DNA of 64,000 nt from Actinacidiphila cocklensis (GTDB lineage: Bacteria > Actinomycetota > Actinomycetes > Streptomycetales > Streptomycetaceae): contig NZ_CAJSLV010000002.1 in NCBI RefSeq assembly GCF_907177275.1, positions 62,001 to 126,000 of the forward strand, read 5' to 3'. Shown here in pieces: positions 9,590-18,347 of this stretch. The position numbers and the translations under genes are program-made. Numbering within the stretch: position 1 is the first letter of the stretch; each line of letters opens with the position of its first letter. The notes beneath the pieces were generated by a model. That model saw only the letters and a list, made by a program, of their open reading frames with translations, ran no database searches and was not told where the DNA came from.

Positions 9590-9601
9590 TGAAGCGATTC
9601 A
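9590..9601. promoter_or_regulatory. LacI-type operator upstream of the regulator gene (distal)
   Basis: TGAAGCGATTCA is a palindrome with central GCGA and TGAA/TTCA arms in the 220-base gap between rhaM and the LacI-type gene. It matches the sites at the rhaI/importer control region. Confidence 0.55.
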
Positions 9602-9666
9602 TTCGCCCGGCTCCGGGGCACGACCGCGTCAGCGTCTTGTTCTGCGGTGCAGGGGCGGGTTTGTAT

Positions 9667-9684
9667 GATTGAATAGGTTCAATC
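9667..9684. promoter_or_regulatory. LacI-type operator upstream of the regulator gene (proximal)
   Basis: GATTGAATAGGTTCAATC has perfect 7-base arms around a 4-base centre, the longest palindrome of this set. It lies about 80 bases upstream of the LacI-type start and suggests autoregulation. Confidence 0.6.
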
Positions 9685-9766
9685 CAACGGTCGGGGGAGA
9701 CCCCGCTGAGTGTCGGTCCTGCGCAGGCGGAGCCCGGCGGTGGGACGGGGACGGAGCGTGGCATCC

Positions 9767-10777
9767 ATGGTGGGGATCAAAGACGTGGCGCGGCAGGCCG
9801 GCGTCTCGGTGGGCACCGTCTCCAACGTGATCAACCGGCCCGATCTGGTGGCCGAGGAGACCAGGACCCGGGTGCAGTCGGTCATCGCCAGGCTCGGCTA
9901 CGTCCGCAGCGAGTCCGCCCGCCAGCTCAGGGCCGGTGCCAGCCGCATCATGGCGCTGCTGGTGCTCGACATGGGCAACCCGTTCTTCGTGGCCGTCGCC
10001 AGCGGCGCCGAGCGCACCGCGCGGGCGGCCGGCCTCGGCGTCATGGTCTGCAACAGCGCGCAGAGCGTCAGCGAGGAGCTGGAGTACCTCTCGCTGTTCG
10101 CCGAGCAGCGGGTGCGCGGCGTCCTGGTCACCCCCGCCGACCCGACGGGCCGCAGCCTCGACGGCCTGCGCAGCCAGGGCATCCCCTTCGTCCTGGTCGA
10201 CCGCGTCTCGGCCGACCCGGACGTCTGCTCGGTCTCGGTGGACGACGTGGCGGGCGGCCGGCTGGCCGCCCAGCACCTGATCGCGGCCGGCCACCGCTCG
10301 ATCGTCTACGTCGGCGGCCCGCCCGAGGTGCCCCAGGTCCGCGACCGCAAGGCCGGTGCGCTGGCCGCGCTTGCGGAGGCCGGGCTGCCCGCCGACTCGC
10401 TGACCGAGATCTCCGCGGAGCGCCTCGACGTCTCCGCGGGACGGGACGCCGGATCACGCCTGCTGGGCCTCGGCAAGCGGCCCACCGCGGTCTTCTGCGC
10501 CAACGACCTGCTGGCGCTGGGGGTGCTGCAGGCGATGTTCGCGGCCCGGATCAGCGTCCCCGACGAGATGGCGATCGTCGGCTACGACGACATCGAGTTC
10601 GCCGCGGCCGCGGCCGTCCCGCTCACCTCGGTACGCCAGCCGGCCGTGTCCATGGGCCGGCTCGCGGCCGAGATGCTGCTGGAGGAGACCGTCGGCGACC
10701 CCGCCGACCACCGGCACCGCCAGACCGTCCTGCAGCCGGAGCTGGTCGTCCGCGGCTCCAGCCTCCCCGGCCGCTGA
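9767..10777 (+). CDS. LacI-family transcriptional regulator of rhamnose genes
   Basis: DNA-binding repressor of 336 residues. It has an N-terminal LacI helix-turn-helix (GIKDVARQAGVSVGTVSNV, residues 3-21) followed by a periplasmic-binding-like ligand domain, with C-terminal segments such as IVGYDDIEFAAAA and TSVRQPA. The ATG at 9767 puts the HTH at the usual position; upstream in-frame starts at 9710 and 9758 would add a basic leader. GGAG lies about ten bases upstream. Palindromes in both rhamnose control regions and in its own promoter fit local repression relieved by rhamnose or a metabolite. Effector identity is inferred. Confidence 0.85.
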   Translation: MVGIKDVARQAGVSVGTVSNVINRPDLVAEETRTRVQSVIARLGYVRSESARQLRAGASRIMALLVLDMGNPFFVAVASGAERTARAAGLGVMVCNSAQSVSEELEYLSLFAEQRVRGVLVTPADPTGRSLDGLRSQGIPFVLVDRVSADPDVCSVSVDDVAGGRLAAQHLIAAGHRSIVYVGGPPEVPQVRDRKAGALAALAEAGLPADSLTEISAERLDVSAGRDAGSRLLGLGKRPTAVFCANDLLALGVLQAMFAARISVPDEMAIVGYDDIEFAAAAAVPLTSVRQPAVSMGRLAAEMLLEETVGDPADHRHRQTVLQPELVVRGSSLPGR

Positions 10778-10786
10778 CGCGTCAGC
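10773..10786. terminator. Perfect palindrome spanning two convergent stop codons
   Basis: GCTGACGCGTCAGC covers the TGA of the LacI-type gene (10775-10777) and the opposite-strand TGA of the phosphatase gene (10782-10784). It could work as a minimal bidirectional terminator, but the stem is short. Confidence 0.35.
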
Positions 10787-11912
10787 CGGCGACGGCGAGC
10801 CCCTCGGGGACGCCGGCGTCCCGCGGCTCGTCGCGGCGCACCGCCACGACGGCCATGTCGTCGTCGAGACCGGCGGCGTGCGCCCGCAGGTCGCTGGTCA
10901 CCGCCTCCACCAGCGAGTCGGGCAGGTGTCCCGTCCAGGCCGCGGCGCGCTCCAGGAGCGGGTAGAAGCCGCCGCTGCCGTCGCGCGCCTCGGTGACCCC
11001 GTCGGTGTACATCAGCAGCCGGTCGCCGGGCGTGAAGGGGAAGGTCGTCGGGGTGTAGCCGCCGTCGGCCAGTGCGCCAAGGCCCAGCGGCGGCGCGGGC
11101 TCCTCGGCGTCCAGCGGGGTGACGGTGTCCTCGTGGAAGAGCAGCGGCGGCAGGTGCCCGCAGCTGACCACGTGCACGTACGGCTCGTCGTCGGGGATCT
11201 CGATGACGGCCGCGGTGACGAACCGCTCCGCCGCGTGGGCGTCCCCGGGCTCGTTCAGGCCCCAGCGGACGCTGCCCTCCAGCGAGGCGACCAGTTCCGG
11301 CAGCGGCGACTGGCGGTGGGCCGCCGCGCGGAAGGCGCCCAGGACCAGCTCGGTGTCGCCGATCGAGGCGAGGCCCTTGCCGCGGACGTCGCCGATGAGC
11401 AGCCGGGTGGAGTCGGCGGTGCGGGCCACCGCGTAGAGGTCGCCGCCGACCGGGGTGCCGACCTCGGCGGCGCGGTAGGCGGACGCGATCGAGACCGGGC
11501 CGGCCCGCCGTGGCAGCGGCCGCAGCACCGCCTCGGACACCCGCCGCAGGCCCGCCAGCTCGTGGCGGCGCCGGTCCAGCATGCAGCTGGCGACGACGAG
11601 CAGGACCGAGAGCACCAGTAGCGAGCCCAGCTGGAGCAGGACGTTCTCCGAGGTCAGGGTCATCCGCTCGGCCCCGGCGGCGACCAGCGCCAGCACCGCG
11701 AGCCCTCCGGTCACGGTCGCGCGGCGCGGGCCGACGAAGAAGGCGGTCAGCGCGACCGGGAGGACCAGGGCGTGCGCCAGGTGGACGTTCGCCGGTACGA
11801 AGAGGTCCACGACCGGGACGAGTGCGATCAACCCCGCGGCCGCGGCGGTCAGCACGTCATCGCGGACACTCACGGGCTTCTGCGGTGGCAACAGCCAGGT
11901 TCTGGCCGGCAT
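10782..11912 (-). CDS. Membrane-bound SpoIIE-type serine phosphatase
   Basis: PP2C-like phosphatase of the RsbU/SpoIIE family, probably acting on an anti-sigma-factor antagonist. The protein has 376 residues. Residues about 20-125 hold four hydrophobic membrane segments and no recognisable sensor. The C-terminal half has the phosphatase motifs GDLYAV, LIGDVRGKG, LLMYTDGVTEARD and DDDMAVVAV with the metal-binding Asp residues intact. The ATG at 11912 is supported by GAAAGGAG at the right distance. It is convergent with the LacI-type gene and divergent from an ABC exporter. Its partner protein is not encoded nearby. Confidence 0.87.
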   Translation of the reverse strand: MPARTWLLPPQKPVSVRDDVLTAAAAGLIALVPVVDLFVPANVHLAHALVLPVALTAFFVGPRRATVTGGLAVLALVAAGAERMTLTSENVLLQLGSLLVLSVLLVVASCMLDRRRHELAGLRRVSEAVLRPLPRRAGPVSIASAYRAAEVGTPVGGDLYAVARTADSTRLLIGDVRGKGLASIGDTELVLGAFRAAAHRQSPLPELVASLEGSVRWGLNEPGDAHAAERFVTAAVIEIPDDEPYVHVVSCGHLPPLLFHEDTVTPLDAEEPAPPLGLGALADGGYTPTTFPFTPGDRLLMYTDGVTEARDGSGGFYPLLERAAAWTGHLPDSLVEAVTSDLRAHAAGLDDDMAVVAVRRDEPRDAGVPEGLAVAG

Positions 11913-12065
11913 ACGGACTCCTTTCGGCTCCGTCACGTCGATCGGTGGCCAGAGCGTACAACCGCCATGAAATATTCCAACAACGTACAAAACCGCCCGC
12001 TGCGGTTCTCCGGTGCGGGGGTGACTATGGACTCGGGGGAGTGCCGAACCGAGCGAGGTGGTTCC

Positions 12066-13055
12066 GTGGGCGACCCGGCGATCGTCGTCAGCGGCCTGAG
12101 CAAGCAGTTCGGGTCCGTGACGGCACTGGAGTCGGTGGACTTCGACGTCGAGCCCGGCACGGTCTTCGGGCTGCTCGGCCCGAACGGCGCCGGCAAGAGC
12201 ACCGCGATCCGCATCCTGACCACGATCCTGCCGCCCAGCGGCGGCCGCGCCGAGGTGCTCGGGCACGACGTGGTGCGCGAGCCCGCGACCGTCCGGGGCC
12301 TGATCGGCCTGGCCGGGCAGTACGCGGCGGTGGACCGCAACCTCACCGGGCGGGAGAACCTGCGGCTGATCGGCCGCCTGACCCATGTGCGGCGCTCGCG
12401 GGTACGCAGCCGGGCCGCGGAACTCCTGGAGCGCTTCGACCTGACCGAGTCCGCCGACCGGCCGGCGCGGACCTACTCCGGCGGGATGCGCAGACGGCTC
12501 GACGTCGCCGCGGCCCTGGTACCCGACCCGCCGGTGCTCTTCCTCGACGAGCCGACCACCGGACTCGACCCGCAGAGCCGCAAGGCGCTGTGGCACCTGA
12601 TCCGCCGGCTGGTCGCGGACGGCACGACCGTACTGCTCACCACGCAGTACCTGGAGGAGGCCGACCAGCTCGCCTCCCGGGTCGTGGTCATCGACCGCGG
12701 CCAGGTCATCGCCGACGACACCCCCGCGCAGCTGAAGTCCCACCTGGGCAACACCGTCATCGAGCTGGACATGGTCAGGGACGACAGGGCCGCACGGGCG
12801 GCCGAGCTGCTGCGCGGCGGCTTCGAGGAGGCGCCCCGCGTCGAAGGCCCCCGCGTCAGCCTGCTCTCCAGCGACGGTTCGAGGCCGCTCCTCGACGTGC
12901 TGCGCGCCCTGGAGACGCACGGCCTGGTCCCCGGCGCCGTCGCCGTCAGGGAACCCAGTCTCGACGACGTCTTCCTGCAGCTGACCGGGCACTCCGGCGG
13001 GGCGGACCCCGCCGTGGGCGGCTCCGGCGGCCCGCCCGCGGAGCCGACGCCATGA
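12066..13055 (+). CDS. ABC exporter ATP-binding protein (DrrA-like)
   Basis: Cytoplasmic ATPase of a daunorubicin-resistance-type ABC-2 exporter, about 329 residues. Walker A GPNGAGKST, signature YSGGMRRRLDVAAAL, Walker B LFLDEPTTGLD and the DrrA-type C-terminal region ending in REPSLDDVFLQLTG are all present. The GTG at 12066 has GAGG upstream and starts next to the domain; an in-frame ATG at 12027 is possible. The stop overlaps the permease start. Substrate is unknown; it lies far from the polyketide cluster and need not serve it. Confidence 0.87.
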   Translation: MGDPAIVVSGLSKQFGSVTALESVDFDVEPGTVFGLLGPNGAGKSTAIRILTTILPPSGGRAEVLGHDVVREPATVRGLIGLAGQYAAVDRNLTGRENLRLIGRLTHVRRSRVRSRAAELLERFDLTESADRPARTYSGGMRRRLDVAAALVPDPPVLFLDEPTTGLDPQSRKALWHLIRRLVADGTTVLLTTQYLEEADQLASRVVVIDRGQVIADDTPAQLKSHLGNTVIELDMVRDDRAARAAELLRGGFEEAPRVEGPRVSLLSSDGSRPLLDVLRALETHGLVPGAVAVREPSLDDVFLQLTGHSGGADPAVGGSGGPPAEPTP

Positions 13056-13900
13056 CGGGCACCGCCACCTCCCGCCGGCACACCGAGGCTGGCACCGCCG
13101 GCCCCGAGGGACCGCTGACCGGTACGGCCCCGCGCCTGGTGCGCACCGCCCAGGACGGCATGGCCGTCGCCTGGCGGAACCTGATCGGGCTGCGCAGGGT
13201 GCCCCGGCTGCTGGTCTTCTCCACCATCCAGCCGCTGGTCTTCGTGCTGATGTTCCGCTACGTCTTCGGCGGCGTCGTCGCCCCCGCGCTGCACGGCGTC
13301 AGCTACGTCGACTTCCTGATCCCCGGGATCTTCGTGCAGACCGCCGTCTTCGGGGCCATGAACACCGCGATCGGCCTGGCCACCGACATGCAGACGGGTC
13401 TGATGGAGCGGTTCCGATCGCTGCCGATGGCCAGATCGGCGGTGCTGGTCGGACGCACCACCGCCGACCTCGTACGCAACGTCTTCGTCGTCGCGATGAT
13501 GACCGGGGTCGGGTTCGCCATCGGCTTCCGCATCCACGCCGGCGTCCTGTCCTTCCTCGGCGGTGTGCTGCTGGTCCTGGCCTTCGGCTTCGCGATGTCC
13601 TGGATCTTCGCCGTCGTCGGCATGGCGGTGGGCGACCCGGAGACCGCGCAGGCCGCGGCGTTCCCGGTGCTGGCCCCGCTGGTCTTCGCCTCCGCGGCCT
13701 TCGTCCCGGTCAACACGATGCCCGGCTGGCTGCAGGCGTTCGCCGTGCACCAGCCGGTGTCCAGGACCGCCGACGCGGTCCGCGTCCTGGTCCTCGGCGG
13801 CCCGGCGGCCGCCGACGTGTGGCAGGCGCTGGCCTGGGACGCCGGCATCGTGGCGGTGTTCGCACCGCTCGGCGTGTGGCTCTACCGCAGGGCCGTGTGA
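13052..13900 (+). CDS. ABC-2 type exporter permease (DrrB-like)
   Basis: Membrane permease of 282 residues with about six hydrophobic spans and the ABC-2 family segment YVDFLIPGIFVQTAVFG. The ATG overlaps the TGA of the ATPase gene, so the two are translationally coupled and form one exporter. After the stop, 124 bases lead to the ECF42-type promoter. Confidence 0.86.
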   Translation: MTGTATSRRHTEAGTAGPEGPLTGTAPRLVRTAQDGMAVAWRNLIGLRRVPRLLVFSTIQPLVFVLMFRYVFGGVVAPALHGVSYVDFLIPGIFVQTAVFGAMNTAIGLATDMQTGLMERFRSLPMARSAVLVGRTTADLVRNVFVVAMMTGVGFAIGFRIHAGVLSFLGGVLLVLAFGFAMSWIFAVVGMAVGDPETAQAAAFPVLAPLVFASAAFVPVNTMPGWLQAFAVHQPVSRTADAVRVLVLGGPAAADVWQALAWDAGIVAVFAPLGVWLYRRAV

Positions 13901-13948
13901 CGCGGGGAGGCTGGATATCGAGACCGTGGAAAAAAATCCTGGGAGCCG

Positions 13949-13975
13949 TGTCGATCCGCGGCTGCGCCGTTCGAC
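13949..13975 (+). promoter_or_regulatory. Likely ECF42-type promoter
   Basis: TGTCGA at 13949-13954 and CGAC at 13972-13975 are separated by 17 bases and lie about 50 bases before the DGPF gene. From memory, ECF42 sigma factors recognise a TGTCGA -35 element, so this would be the autoregulated promoter of the DGPF-sigma pair. Confidence 0.55.
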
Positions 13976-14024
13976 CTCGCAGTGAGAGGGTCGAGAGGCG
14001 ACCCCCGTGGCAAGGAGCCGGACG

Positions 14025-14444
14025 ATGGCGAAGTACATGCTGATCATGCGTGGTACCGACGAGACCATGGCGAAGATGATGGAGACGCCCTTCGAGCAGA
14101 TGCTGGAGACGATGGGCCGCTTCAATGACGAGCTGATCAGGGCGGGCGTGCTGGTGGCCGCCGAAGGGCTGGACGACCCCGGCCAGGGTGTGGTGGTCGA
14201 CTTCGGCAGCGAGGCGCCGGTCGTCACCGACGGCCCCTACGGCGAGACCAGGGAGCTGTTCGGCGGCTTCTACCTGCTCGACGTGGCCTCCAAGGAGGAG
14301 GCCGTCGAGTGGGCCAAGCGCGTGCCGGGCATCACCGGCACCAAGATCGAGGTCCGCCGTGTCCCGACAATCGACGAGTTCCCGCAGGACAACGAGTGGA
14401 TCGTCAAGGAGCGGGCCTGGCGCGAGCGCACCGGCCAGCTCTGA
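14025..14444 (+). CDS. YCII-related DGPF-domain protein
   Basis: Small cytoplasmic protein of 139 residues with the DGPYGETRE motif (residues 69-77), which defines the DGPF/YCII-like family that accompanies ECF42 sigma factors. AAGGAG 8 bases before the ATG at 14025 decides the start. Its stop overlaps the ATG of the sigma gene. The biochemical role of DGPF proteins is not established; the family is a ferredoxin-like fold. Confidence 0.88.
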   Translation: MAKYMLIMRGTDETMAKMMETPFEQMLETMGRFNDELIRAGVLVAAEGLDDPGQGVVVDFGSEAPVVTDGPYGETRELFGGFYLLDVASKEEAVEWAKRVPGITGTKIEVRRVPTIDEFPQDNEWIVKERAWRERTGQL

Positions 14445-15748
14445 TGCCGGAGGCCACCGACGGCCCGCCGGTCACCGAGTCGGCGCGGCGGGCCGTCGAG
14501 GCGGTCTGGCGGATCGAGTCCGCCAGGATCGTCGCGGCGCTGGCCCGCTACACCCGGGACTTCGCGCTCGCCGAGGACGTCGCGCAGGAGGCCGTGGCGG
14601 AGGCGCTGGTCTCCTGGTCCCGCGACGGCCGGCCCGCGGACCCGGTGGGCTGGCTGCTGGCGACCGCCCGGCGCCGCGCCATCGACGGCTTCCGCCGCCG
14701 CTCGGCGCTCGCCGAGCGGTACGCCGCGCTCGCGGGCACCCTCGCCGAGGGGGAGGCCAGCTCGGGTGCGGCGGTTCCGCAGGACCGGCCCGACGACCTG
14801 CCCTGGGACCCCGACCGGGTCGACGACGACGTCCTCGCGCTGATGTTCGTGGCCTGCCACCCCGTGCTGTCGCCCGAGGCCCGGGTGGCGCTGACGCTGC
14901 GCGCGGTCGGCGGCCTGGCGAGCGAGGAGATCGCCAGGGCCTTCCTGGTGACGGTGCCGACTGTGCAGGCGCGGATCACCCGGGCGAAGAAGACGATCGC
15001 CGCGGCGGGCGTGCCCTTCGAGCTGCCCCCGGCGGCGGACCGGCGGGAACGGACCGGCGGCATCCTCAGCGTGCTCTACGTGATCTTCACGGAGGGCTCC
15101 ACGGCGACGGCCGGCGACCGGCTGCTGCGCGCCGACCTGGCGTACGAGGCGATCCGGCTGGCCCGGATGCTGGCCGCCCTGCTGCCGGACGAGCCCGAGG
15201 TGCACGCGCTGCTCGCGCTGTTCGAGCTGACCTCCGCGCGCTTCCCCGCCCGCACCGGGCCCGACGGCGAGCCGGTGCTCCTGGAGGACCAGGACCGCCG
15301 GCTGTGGGACAGGTCCGCGATCCGCCGCGGCCTGGCCGCGCTCGGCCGGGCCGCGACCTTGGGGCGCGGCCTCGGGCCGTACGGCCTGCAGGCGGCGATC
15401 GCCGCCTGCCACGCGTCCGCGCCCTCGGTGCCGGAGACCGACTGGGAGCGGATCGTGCTGCTCTACGAGGCGCTGGGCCGGATCGCGCCCTCGCCCGTCG
15501 TCGAGCTGAACCGGGCCGTCGCCGTCGCCATGGCCCAGGGGCCGCAGCAGGCGCTGCCGATGGTGGACGAACTGGTGGCCTCCGACCGCCTGTCGGGCTC
15601 CCACCTGCTGCCGAGCGTGCGCGGTGAGCTGCTGCGCCGGCTCGGCAGGACCGCCGAGGCGCGGGCGGAACTGGAGCTCGCCGCCCGGCTGTGCCGCAAC
15701 GAGCGCGAGCGGTCGGTGCTGCTGCGCAAGGCGGCGGCACTGGCGTGA
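14444..15748 (+). CDS. ECF42-type RNA polymerase sigma factor
   Basis: Sigma factor of 434 residues, much longer than a usual ECF factor. Region 2 is seen at residues about 15-85 (ARYTRDFALAEDVAQEA, GWLLATARRRAIDGFRR), and region 4 at about 150-205 (LASEEIARAFLVTVPTVQAR). The remaining 230 residues are the TPR-like C-terminal extension of group ECF42. There is no anti-sigma gene; the upstream partner is the DGPF protein. The start ATG overlaps the preceding TGA, and no strong RBS is seen, so translation is probably coupled. Confidence 0.9.
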   Translation: MPEATDGPPVTESARRAVEAVWRIESARIVAALARYTRDFALAEDVAQEAVAEALVSWSRDGRPADPVGWLLATARRRAIDGFRRRSALAERYAALAGTLAEGEASSGAAVPQDRPDDLPWDPDRVDDDVLALMFVACHPVLSPEARVALTLRAVGGLASEEIARAFLVTVPTVQARITRAKKTIAAAGVPFELPPAADRRERTGGILSVLYVIFTEGSTATAGDRLLRADLAYEAIRLARMLAALLPDEPEVHALLALFELTSARFPARTGPDGEPVLLEDQDRRLWDRSAIRRGLAALGRAATLGRGLGPYGLQAAIAACHASAPSVPETDWERIVLLYEALGRIAPSPVVELNRAVAVAMAQGPQQALPMVDELVASDRLSGSHLLPSVRGELLRRLGRTAEARAELELAARLCRNERERSVLLRKAAALA

Positions 15749-15880
15749 CGCCGGCCGTCGGGCCGACCGGGCGGCCACTGCTGTGGCTTCGCCCTATTTG
15801 CGCACTTTCGTGCTTGAATGACCGAATCCCGGCCGCCCGTCGGGGCTTCGGCCCATCACCCCGCGCAAAGGAATTGCAGG

Positions 15881-16894
15881 ATGTCGAATCACTTCACCGG
15901 TCTCAGCCTCGGCCCGCCGCTCGGGGACCAACGGCTCGACCTCTGCGACCTGTACGCGTTCCAGTCCCCCGCCGACCCTGCGAGGACGGTGCTCATCCTC
16001 AACGCGAACCCGGACGCCGACGCCCTGCACCCCGACGCGATCTACCGCCTCAACATCGACAACGACGGCGACTTCCTCACCGACCTGGCGATCAGCTACG
16101 TGTTCTCCCCGCCGAAGGGCGGCCGCCAGACCTTCGACGTCTTCGTCGCGCGGGGCGAGGAGTCCCGCTCGCCGGAGGCCGTGGGGGAGAAGGTCCTCGG
16201 CGACGCCGAGGTCTCCTTCGGCACGGTCGCGGGCCCCCACACCGCCGGTCCCTACACGTTCTTCGCCGGGAGCCGCAGCGACGCCTTCTTCTTCGACTTC
16301 GACGGGGTCCAGAACCTCTTCGACACCAGCGGCGGCAGGAACTTCACCGCACCCCACCTCGGTGGCAGCTCCCCGTGGACCGGCGTGGACTCCAACACCC
16401 AGGCCAACGTGTTCTCCACCGTCGTGGAACTGCCGACGAGCGAGCTGGGAGCCCGTTCCCCGATCCGCGTCTGGGGCCGGTGCAGCGTGCGCGAGGACGG
16501 CAGGCTCAACCACGTCGACCGCGCGGGCCACCCCTCGGTCAGCAGCTTCTTCAACACCGACGAGACGAAGGTGGAGTACAACGCCAGCGAGCCGGTCAAC
16601 GACCGCGAGCGCTGGACCGACCAGTTCGTCCACCTGATGGGGCACACCGGCAACTACACGCGGGAGGAGGCGATCGCGGCCATCGACGCCGACTCGCTGC
16701 TGCCCGACATGCTGGTCTTCGACCCGTCGAAGCCCGCGCGCTACCCCAACGGCCGCGTCTTCACCGACGACGTCATCGACCACCGGCTCGCCTTCCTCTC
16801 CAAGGGCGACATCCCGCCCTCCGGCCTCTCCCCGCACACCGACCTCCTGGGCGAGTTCCCCTACCTCGGCAACCCGCACGCCAAGAAGGGCTGA
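15881..16894 (+). CDS. DUF4331 family protein
   Basis: A 337-residue DUF4331 protein of unknown function. The start at 15881 follows AAAGGAATTGCAGG and gives MSNHFTGLSLGPPLGDQRLD. Family-type segments include DLCDLYAFQSP, the Asp/Asn-rich stretch YRLNIDNDGD and the C-terminal LTDLLG-like SPHTDLLGEFPYLG. No signal peptide is visible, so it is probably cytoplasmic. No neighbour indicates a pathway. Confidence 0.8.
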   Translation: MSNHFTGLSLGPPLGDQRLDLCDLYAFQSPADPARTVLILNANPDADALHPDAIYRLNIDNDGDFLTDLAISYVFSPPKGGRQTFDVFVARGEESRSPEAVGEKVLGDAEVSFGTVAGPHTAGPYTFFAGSRSDAFFFDFDGVQNLFDTSGGRNFTAPHLGGSSPWTGVDSNTQANVFSTVVELPTSELGARSPIRVWGRCSVREDGRLNHVDRAGHPSVSSFFNTDETKVEYNASEPVNDRERWTDQFVHLMGHTGNYTREEAIAAIDADSLLPDMLVFDPSKPARYPNGRVFTDDVIDHRLAFLSKGDIPPSGLSPHTDLLGEFPYLGNPHAKKG

Positions 16895-16921
16895 GCCCGA
16901 CGCCTGTGGCACCGTGATGCC

Positions 16922-17290
16922 ATGACCACCAGCCTCGGTGCCTTCGTCCTGGGCACGCCCGACCCGCCGGCCCTGGCGGACTTCTACCGCTCCCTGCTCG
17001 GCTGGGAGGAGGTGAGCCGGGAGCCGGACTGGGTCCGGCTGCGCGCGCCGGAGCGCGAACGGCCCGGCCTGAGCTTCCAGCTCGAACCCGACCACGTCCC
17101 GCCGGTGTGGCCGCAGCGGCCCGGTGCCCAGCAGATGCAGGCGCACCTCGACATCATGGTCGACGACCTGGACACCGAGGTGGCCCGTGCGGTCTCGCTG
17201 GGCGCCGCCGTCGAAGCGCACCAGCCGCAGGACGACGTGCGGGTCCTGCGTGACCCGCACGGACACCTGTTCTGCCTCTTCCTGCCGTGA
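16922..17290 (+). CDS. VOC (glyoxalase-like) domain protein
   Basis: Single-domain vicinal-oxygen-chelate protein, 122 residues, beginning TTSLGAFVLGTPDPPALADFY and containing the typical second half QAHLDIMVDDLD and RVLRDPHGHLFCLF. Such proteins act as small dioxygenases, isomerases or drug-binding proteins; the substrate cannot be told. It starts 28 bases after the DUF4331 gene. Confidence 0.8.
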   Translation: MTTSLGAFVLGTPDPPALADFYRSLLGWEEVSREPDWVRLRAPERERPGLSFQLEPDHVPPVWPQRPGAQQMQAHLDIMVDDLDTEVARAVSLGAAVEAHQPQDDVRVLRDPHGHLFCLFLP

Positions 17291-17296
17291 CGCCCC

Positions 17297-18310
17297 GTGC
17301 GGGCCGACGTGCGCCGGGAAAGCGGCTGGGGGAGTGTGGGGGCATGCAGCACTCCCCGGGTGCGGACGCCCGCCGGCCACAGCGCGGACCCGGCTGTGGC
17401 CGCCGGTAAGGGAGGCGGGCGCCGCGCCGGCCGGGGCGAGGACCTGGCGGCGGCCCTCGACGACCTGTACGGCACGCCGCCGCCCGGATTCGTCGCCCGC
17501 CGCGAGGAACTGGCCGCCCGAGCGAAGGCCGCGGGCCGCGCGGAGGACGCCCGCCGCCTCCACCGCGCCCGCCGCCCCACACTCGGCGCCTGGGCGGCGA
17601 ACCTCCTGGTCCGCTCCCGGCAGCAGGAGAGCCGGCAGTTCCTCGAACTCGGGCGCGCGCTGCGCGACGCCCACCGCACGCTGGACGGCGACCACCTCAA
17701 GGAGCTGTCCGCCCAGCAGTGGCGGGTGATCTCCGCCCTGTCCCGGCAGGCCGCCCAGCTGGCGGAACAGGCCGGCCGGCGGCTGCCGGAGTCCGCGCAG
17801 CGCGAGGTGGAGTCCACCCTGCGTGCGGTCCTCGCCGACCCCGACGCCGCCGAGCGGTGGTCCACCGGCCGCCTGGAGACCGCCCTCACCCCGCCGGCCG
17901 GCCTGCCCTCCGCGGACGCCCCGCAAGCCGCGCCGACGCGCGGCCCGGCTGCCCCGGCGGCCGCCGCGGACGACCTCGCCGAGCGGCGCCGGCGCAGGCA
18001 CCGCGACCAGGTGGCACGTGCACGCAAGGAGGCGAAAGCCGCGGAACAGGCCGTGCGCGACCACCGCAAGGAGCAGACCGCGGCCGGCAGGGCGCTGCAG
18101 GCGGCACGCGATCGCCGGGAGCAGGCGCAGCATCAGGTGGCGGCCGTGGAGGAGCAGTTGCGGCAGGCCCGCCAGGTCCTCCGGGACGCGGACCAGGAGC
18201 AGCGGGAAGCCGAGGACCACCAGCAGGCGGCCGCCGAGACCCTGACCCGCGCGGAACGCGACGCCCAGGCCGCGGCCGTCAAGGTGGACCGCCTCGACAG
18301 TCCGGGGTGA
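17297..18310 (+). CDS. Hypothetical coiled-coil protein
   Basis: An unrecognised protein of up to 337 residues. The first part (about residues 45-180) is helical and begins EDLAAALDDLYGTPPPGF; from about residue 225 on it is a long Arg/Lys/Glu/Gln/Ala-rich stretch that should form a coiled coil. Third-position GC is strong in this frame, which supports coding. The start is unsure: GTG at 17297, or the in-frame GTG codons at 17336 and 17360. It follows the VOC gene by 6 bases. Confidence 0.6.
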   Translation: MRADVRRESGWGSVGACSTPRVRTPAGHSADPAVAAGKGGGRRAGRGEDLAAALDDLYGTPPPGFVARREELAARAKAAGRAEDARRLHRARRPTLGAWAANLLVRSRQQESRQFLELGRALRDAHRTLDGDHLKELSAQQWRVISALSRQAAQLAEQAGRRLPESAQREVESTLRAVLADPDAAERWSTGRLETALTPPAGLPSADAPQAAPTRGPAAPAAAADDLAERRRRRHRDQVARARKEAKAAEQAVRDHRKEQTAAGRALQAARDRREQAQHQVAAVEEQLRQARQVLRDADQEQREAEDHQQAAAETLTRAERDAQAAAVKVDRLDSPG

Positions 18311-18347
18311 CGCCCGGCGGAACCGGTGTGCCGCAGGCGCAATCCAG

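Noticed and set aside
9710-9766. Longer start for the LacI-type regulator
   Set aside because: It would add 19 basic residues before a helix-turn-helix that normally begins within the first few residues.
11913-12992. N-terminal extension of the phosphatase frame on the minus strand
   Set aside because: It is antisense to the ABC ATPase gene; a strong ribosome binding site marks the real start at 11912.
12066-13900. ABC exporter as the resistance pump of the polyketide cluster
   Set aside because: It lies about 20 kb from the cluster, behind two unrelated blocks, and the cluster has two MFS pumps of its own.
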